NCBI GenBank assembly: GCA_024648655.1 | Contig: JAGGDZ010000124.1 | Location: forward strand, 1-10,746 | DNA from: Chloroflexota bacterium | GTDB taxonomy: Bacteria > Chloroflexota > Dehalococcoidia > Lucifugimonadales > JADFKI01 | DNA: 10,746 nt | Reading direction: 5' to 3' | Shown here: positions 7,105-10,746 of the stretch, piece after piece | How the letters are laid out: every line of letters begins with the position of its first letter | Position numbering within the stretch: the stretch's first letter is position 1 | Made by a program: the position numbers and the translations under genes | The notes under the pieces: generated by a model | The model's input: only the letters and a program-made list of their open reading frames with translations | The model's database searches: none | What the model was told of the DNA's origin: nothing

Positions 7105-7914
7105 ATGGGCTACGAGTTCATAAAACTGGAGAAGTCGGAGCGAGTCGCTACGCTTACGCTGAATCGCCCAGCTAAGATGAACGCACTCAGCACAGAGCTT
7201 CTCGAAGAGTTCAGCGATGCGCTCGACGATGTGCACAACGACCACGACGTCCATGTGTTGATACTCACCGGCGCGGGCAGGGCGTTTTCCGCAGGCTATG
7301 ACATCTCACCCGGACAAGATACGCCGGACCTCCCTGCAACCGCTTACTGGGACGCCAAACACCTGCCCGCCCGCACATTGATGAAATTATGGCAACTGCG
7401 CCAACCTACTATCGCCGCTGTAAACGGCCATGCGCTCGCTGCAGGTAACGTGCTGGCGATGACCGCCGACATCGTGATTGCCGCTGAGAATGCCACTTTC
7501 GGCGAGCCGGAGATCCGCTTCGTGGCGCACTCACCGGCGATAATGTTGCCTTTCATGATTCCGTTGCGACACCTCCACTGGCTCTACTACACCGGCGACA
7601 CCATCGACGCGCGCACCGCCGAGAAGTGGAACATGGTGAACTGGGTCGTGCCATCAGAGCAATTGATGGACAGCGCGCGCAATGCTGCGACCCGCATCGC
7701 CAATGTACCACCGTATGCCGTCCAGATGATGAAGCGCAGCATCAAGGGCACATATGAAAAGATGGGCTTCTCGGAGGCGTTCGAGCACCACCTTATGATT
7801 CGCATGATCGAAGCGATGGCGCCCGACGTGCCTGAGAAAGAGGCGTTGGAAGCCATCAAACAGGAACAGGGCATGCGGGCGTTTCTCGAAGCGAGGGACG
7901 CGCCGTTCAAGTAG
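7105..7914 (+). CDS. Crotonase-fold enoyl-CoA hydratase/isomerase family protein
   Basis: A 269-residue enzyme of the crotonase superfamily, acting on acyl-CoA thioesters in the cytoplasm. Family signatures are LNRPAKMNALS (19-29), the first oxyanion-hole segment GAGRAFSAGYD (56-66), and the second, AAVNGHALAAGNVLA (104-118). FGEPEI (132-137) carries E136, the equivalent of rat Glu144. The second catalytic Glu of true hydratases (rat Glu164, four residues before TGD) aligns with W159 here, and the usual GIPGAGG loop is replaced by VAHSPAIM. It may therefore be an isomerase or another crotonase activity rather than a classical hydratase. AAGGA (7089-7093), overlapping the previous stop codon, is the likely ribosome-binding site. 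It appears to be the last gene of the sulfatase operon and converges on aspS with a 42-base gap. Confidence 0.88.
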   Translation: MGYEFIKLEKSERVATLTLNRPAKMNALSTELLEEFSDALDDVHNDHDVHVLILTGAGRAFSAGYDISPGQDTPDLPATAYWDAKHLPARTLMKLWQLRQPTIAAVNGHALAAGNVLAMTADIVIAAENATFGEPEIRFVAHSPAIMLPFMIPLRHLHWLYYTGDTIDARTAEKWNMVNWVVPSEQLMDSARNAATRIANVPPYAVQMMKRSIKGTYEKMGFSEAFEHHLMIRMIEAMAPDVPEKEALEAIKQEQGMRAFLEARDAPFK

Positions 7915-7916
7915 GT

Positions 7917-7932
7917 CGCCGCGGTTTCGGCG
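7917..7932. terminator. Short hairpin between convergent genes, weak
   Basis: CGCCG (7917-7921) pairs with CGGCG (7928-7932) around a six-base loop, three bases past the crotonase stop and before the aspS stop. The stem can be extended across a bulged T by GG/CC. No T run follows on either strand, so it could help end either transcript but is not a standard intrinsic terminator. Confidence 0.3.
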
Positions 7933-7956
7933 CCAAAGGGCGAGCCAAGTTAAGCG

Positions 7957-9768
7957 CTATAGGACGTCTGTGGTGTCCTCAACGTTAATGCTGATGTGCA
8001 ATTCGTCAAGATGATACTGCTCGACGACATTCGGCGCTTCGAACAGCGGGTCGAAGCCGCTCTGAGTCTTGGGGAAGGCTATGACGTCGCGGATGTTGTC
8101 CCGTCCGGTCAACACCATCAGCAGCCTGTCGATTCCGGGCGCAATTCCACCGTGCGGAGGTGTGCCATACTCGAACGCAGTCAAAAGTTGGTCGAATCGC
8201 TCGGCAACCTGCTCTTTCGTGTAGCCTAGCACTCCGAAGACACGCTCCTGAAGCTCGCGGCTGTGGATGCGGATGCTGCCACTCGCAAGTTCTTCTCCGT
8301 TAGCCACCAAGTCGTACAGTCTGCCGAGGACCTTGCCCGGGTCGCTGTCAAGATAGGCTTCATGCCCATCCTTCGGCATAGAGAAGGCGTGGTGCATCGC
8401 GTCCCAGCGCTCTTCGTCCTCGTTCCACTCGAACAGCGGAAAATCTGTTACGAACGCGAACGCGATAAGGTTCGGGTCGGCTAGCTCGAGTCTCTTGCCC
8501 ATCTCGTTGCGCAGCGCGCTCAATGCCTGATTGGTCGTCTTAGCGGGACCGGCGACGATGAGAATCATGTCGCCCATATTGGCTTCGACCCTGTGAGCGA
8601 TAGCCTTGACCTGCTCTACGGTGAGGAAGCGCGCCGCCGGCGAGCGGAAGCCTTCTTCGGTCAAGTCGTCGATGTCGCCCTCTCCTGTCAGCGTGATGGT
8701 TACGAGTCCCTGCGCGCCGTTCGCCTTGGCAAAGTCGATGAGCGCGTCTTGTTGACGGCGCGGCATCGAAGCGCATCCCGGCACTCCGAAGCCTTTGACT
8801 ATGCCGCCGCCTGCCACGACAGAGGTGAAGACGCGAAACTCGGTCAGCGCGGCGATGTCCGAGAGGTCTGCCATGTCGAGGTCGAAGCGCAGGTCCGGCT
8901 TGTCCGTTCCGTAGGACGCCATCGCCTCAGCGTAGGTCATGCGCGGAAAAGGACGCATTATCCACTTATCCGGGAAAAGCGTCTCGATAATCTTCGTGTA
9001 AAGCTCCTCTATAAGATTGAGCACGTCGTCCTCTTCGACAAAGCTCATTTCGAGATCGAGCTGGGTGTGCTCCGGCTGCCGATCGGCACGCGGATCTTCG
9101 TCTCGGAAGCAGCGAGCAATCTGGAAATACTTCTCCACGCCCGCAGCCATCAGAAGCTGCTTCAGCTGCTGCGGCGACTGAGGCAAGGCGTAAAACTTGC
9201 CGGGATACAGGCGACTCGGCACCAGGTAGTCGCGCGCGCCCTCCGGAGTGCTTTTGATCAGGATCGGCGTCTCGACCTCGAGGAAGCCACGCTCGCTCAG
9301 AAAGTCACGAATGAAACGCACGACCTCATGCCGCATTATGATTATGTCACGCATCGATTCCCGGCGCAGGTCGAGGAAGCGATACTTCATGCGGATCAGT
9401 TCGTCAACCTCGCTTTCCTCATTGATGTAGAAGGGTGGCGTCTTGGATTCGTTGAGTACCTTGACCTGTTCGGCAGCGACTTCGATTTCGCCTGTTGGGA
9501 GGTTCGAATTTTCGGTGCCTGCGGGCCTGGCGTTTACATTGCCGCTGACTTGCACGACCCATTCGTTCCGCAGAGACTCGGCGACTGCGTGGATACCTTC
9601 AGGCGCATTGTCGGGATTGAACACCACCTGAACGACGCCCGCGCGGTCTCGTAGATCGATGAAAATGAGTCCGCCGTGGTCCCGGCGTCGATGCACCCAG
9701 CCCGCCAGCGTAACCGTCTTGCCAATGTGGTCGGCGCGCACATCGCCGCAACTGATTGTCTTAAGCAA
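7957..9768 (-). CDS. aspS: Aspartyl-tRNA synthetase, probably non-discriminating
   Basis: Charges tRNA with aspartate; a class II synthetase of 603 residues from the TTG at 9768, the usual bacterial length. Domains in order are the OB-fold anticodon-binding domain (about 1-105, WVHRRRDHGGLIFIDLRDR), the catalytic core with QSPQQLKQ (197-204), and motif 2 CFRDEDPRADRQPEHTQLD (220-238). The bacterial GAD insertion follows (about 280-420), and motif 3 is GIAPGIDRLLMVL (541-553). The frame is open upstream to an ATG at 10011, but the TTG is preferred: MLKTISCG matches where the family begins, AAGGGGCAGG lies just before it, and a promoter sits inside the would-be extension. H31, and G84 in RPAG, match the H31 and G82 positions that make Pseudomonas AspRS non-discriminating, so it probably also makes Asp-tRNA(Asn). 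It ends with TAG. Confidence 0.96.
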   Translation of the reverse strand: MLKTISCGDVRADHIGKTVTLAGWVHRRRDHGGLIFIDLRDRAGVVQVVFNPDNAPEGIHAVAESLRNEWVVQVSGNVNARPAGTENSNLPTGEIEVAAEQVKVLNESKTPPFYINEESEVDELIRMKYRFLDLRRESMRDIIIMRHEVVRFIRDFLSERGFLEVETPILIKSTPEGARDYLVPSRLYPGKFYALPQSPQQLKQLLMAAGVEKYFQIARCFRDEDPRADRQPEHTQLDLEMSFVEEDDVLNLIEELYTKIIETLFPDKWIMRPFPRMTYAEAMASYGTDKPDLRFDLDMADLSDIAALTEFRVFTSVVAGGGIVKGFGVPGCASMPRRQQDALIDFAKANGAQGLVTITLTGEGDIDDLTEEGFRSPAARFLTVEQVKAIAHRVEANMGDMILIVAGPAKTTNQALSALRNEMGKRLELADPNLIAFAFVTDFPLFEWNEDEERWDAMHHAFSMPKDGHEAYLDSDPGKVLGRLYDLVANGEELASGSIRIHSRELQERVFGVLGYTKEQVAERFDQLLTAFEYGTPPHGGIAPGIDRLLMVLTGRDNIRDVIAFPKTQSGFDPLFEAPNVVEQYHLDELHISINVEDTTDVL

Positions 9769-9801
9769 TTCCTGCCCCCTTGAAATCACAAATATCTGGA
9801 A

Positions 9802-9830
9802 ATTATACAGGCTTGACCGCCGGATTTCAG
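9802..9830 (-). promoter_or_regulatory. Promoter of aspS
   Basis: On the - strand, a perfect -10 TATAAT (9807-9802) lies 17 bases after CTGAAA (9830-9825), which matches the -35 consensus at four of six positions. The predicted start near 9796 leaves a leader of under 30 bases. There is therefore no room for a T-box or other riboswitch, and this supports the TTG start at 9768. Confidence 0.7.
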
Positions 9831-10214
9831 GGTTTAGTGCGCTGGGAATGCGTTTCCTCTTGGGTGGCAAGAGTTCTTTCCCGCAGAAAAGCGCTAATCT
9901 ATGAGACCAGGGCGTGTTGACATTCAGAATTTCCTGCCTGCAGGCTGCTCCATCCGTCGGAAAGGCTCCCTTCCTCAATCGGTTTGGGTGAGCCGCGAAC
10001 CCGATTTGCAAATACAGTTAAGAATCAGGATACAATCCCAGCAATGGTTACTATTTATCGTTTCCCTTAACATTTCATGGCGAGCAGGACACGGCGGACT
10101 GGGCGACCTGGGCGACCTGCGCTCGGTCCGTATCTGTACAGGGGGTTCCAACAACCCCGTTGCGGCGAACAGCGCCTTCAGCTCGCTTCATGGTTGCGTA
10201 GGAAGGTTTCTCAA
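9831..10214. other. Region upstream of aspS, no convincing gene
   Basis: Frames are open here on both strands, but none has family character: the - strand frame is the false extension of aspS, and the + strand frames (from 9901 and 10077) are Arg/Gly-rich and lack ribosome-binding sites. A weak + strand promoter-like pair, TTGCAA (10006-10011) and TACAAT (10031-10036) at 19 bases, could serve the frame at 10215. A nine-base unit CTGGGCGAC is repeated about 2.3 times (10099-10119). GGGGTT (10142-10147) and AACCCC (10153-10158) form a small stem-loop without a T run. Confidence 0.5.
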
Positions 10215-10746
10215 ATGACCTGGCTTACGGTCACGCCTACGCCGGAGAATACGGCAGGAGAAGAAGCGACTGCAACGCCCACGGCTACTCCCCCACCTGA
10301 ACGTGAGGTTAAATTATCCGCTTTTAAGCTGTTCAGTTATTATTTGGGCTAGGGTGAGCTTGAAGTTGAAAACGGTATAAAATGGGATACTTCAGGCATA
10401 ACTAATCTGGACACTTCTGAGACTTGGAAAGTCGAGATATATCAGTACCGAAGCATTTATCAGATAAATCCTTGGGTGGGTTGGTGGAACTATTTAGATA
10501 CACTTACTATGGAAGGAAGGAGCAATGGCGGTACGTTATACGTTGACGACGATGTATTTTGGGGACACTGCGTAGAAGGTTATTTCGTCTCTCCCTTCAT
10601 CGTGAGGGTGTGCGACGATGATAACTGCACCCGTTATCCGAATGTCGCATTGGTGTACCAATATGATTTCGCTCATCTGGCGCGCAGATGTGACTCAGCA
10701 GGGGACTTCATAGTAGGTCTCAAGTACGACACATTTGGTCTGCCAG
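10215..10746 (+). pseudogene. Interrupted extracellular-type protein gene, runs off window
   Basis: A protein of unknown family whose frame is broken by one TAG at 10350-10352. The ATG at 10215 has a strong AGGAAGG (10200-10206) eight bases upstream. It starts MTWLTVTPTPENTAGEE, continues into a Thr/Pro linker (ATATPTATPPP) and EREVKLSAFKLFSYYLG, then the stop. In the same frame, reading resumes at once with GELEVENGIKWDTSG and stays open for 131 codons to the window edge. The downstream part is rich in Trp, Tyr and acidic residues (WVGWW, VDDDVFWGHC, VCDDDNC) with four cysteines, suggesting a beta-rich extracellular domain. No signal peptide is visible, so the true 5' end may be lost or this may be a remnant. 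The codons are more A+T-rich than in the neighbours (many TAT, ATA, AAT, TTA). Alternatives are a base error at the TAG or real readthrough. An in-frame ATG at 10509 could restart translation. Confidence 0.5.

Noticed and set aside
8593..9654. 353-codon open frame on the + strand opposite aspS
   Set aside because: It is antisense to an unmistakable AspRS, has no recognisable domain, and results from the G+C-rich codons of aspS.
10141..10160. Stem-loop resembling a tRNA T arm
   Set aside because: The loop sequence and length do not fit TTCRANY and no acceptor or anticodon arm is found around it.
10077..10214. Upstream extension of the interrupted frame to an ATG at 10077
   Set aside because: No ribosome-binding site, Arg/Gly-rich sequence without domain character, and a much better start at 10215.
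1..10746. CRISPR arrays, insertion sequences, tRNA genes, prophage or toxin-antitoxin genes
   Set aside because: Looked for on both strands; no repeat-spacer pattern, transposase, integrase or tRNA fold was seen.

Overview
The window reads as a gene-dense bacterial chromosome segment of moderate to fairly high G+C. It contains three type I (formylglycine) sulfatase genes, a metallo-beta-lactamase-fold hydrolase, a crotonase-family enzyme and a housekeeping aspartyl-tRNA synthetase. There is no rRNA gene or other phylogenetic marker. The Thr/Pro-rich linker (ATATPTATPPP type), the load of sulfatases and the short secreted fibronectin-III protein would suit Chloroflexota of the SAR202/Dehalococcoidia kind or another sulfatase-rich marine or sponge-associated lineage. 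That assignment is inference only.

Left part (1-4221, + strand): the 3' part of an arylsulfatase gene enters from the left edge and ends at a clear intrinsic terminator. An A+T-richer intergenic region with two inverted repeats follows. Next is a small secreted protein with one fibronectin-III-like domain, and then a second complete sulfatase that is a close paralogue of the first. Both paralogues have the Pseudomonas AtsA-type catalytic residue set. The complete copy has no signal peptide, so it should act in the cytoplasm on imported sulfate esters.

Middle part (4240-7914): an RNase Z/type III arylsulfatase-like metallo-hydrolase on the - strand is transcribed from its own promoter. It converges on the second sulfatase and is divergent from a third, more distant sulfatase. 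The third sulfatase has its own promoter and is followed closely by a 61-residue two-helix membrane protein and a crotonase-family (enoyl-CoA hydratase/isomerase) gene; the three look like one operon. A possible reading is desulfation coupled to acyl-CoA degradation of the released carbon skeleton, but nothing in the window names the substrate.

Right part (7957-10746): aspS lies on the - strand and reads from a TTG start, with a promoter just upstream. Two residues in its anticodon-binding domain match those known in non-discriminating AspRS, which predicts an indirect (amidotransferase) route to Asn-tRNA. At the right edge an A+T-richer, apparently extracellular-type reading frame with a Thr/Pro linker is broken by a single in-frame TAG and runs off the end. 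The strongest points for follow-up are that interrupted frame, the AspRS specificity signature, the atypical crotonase active site, and the mixture of two unrelated sulfatase-type folds at one locus. I did not see a clearly new multi-gene defence or mobile system here.
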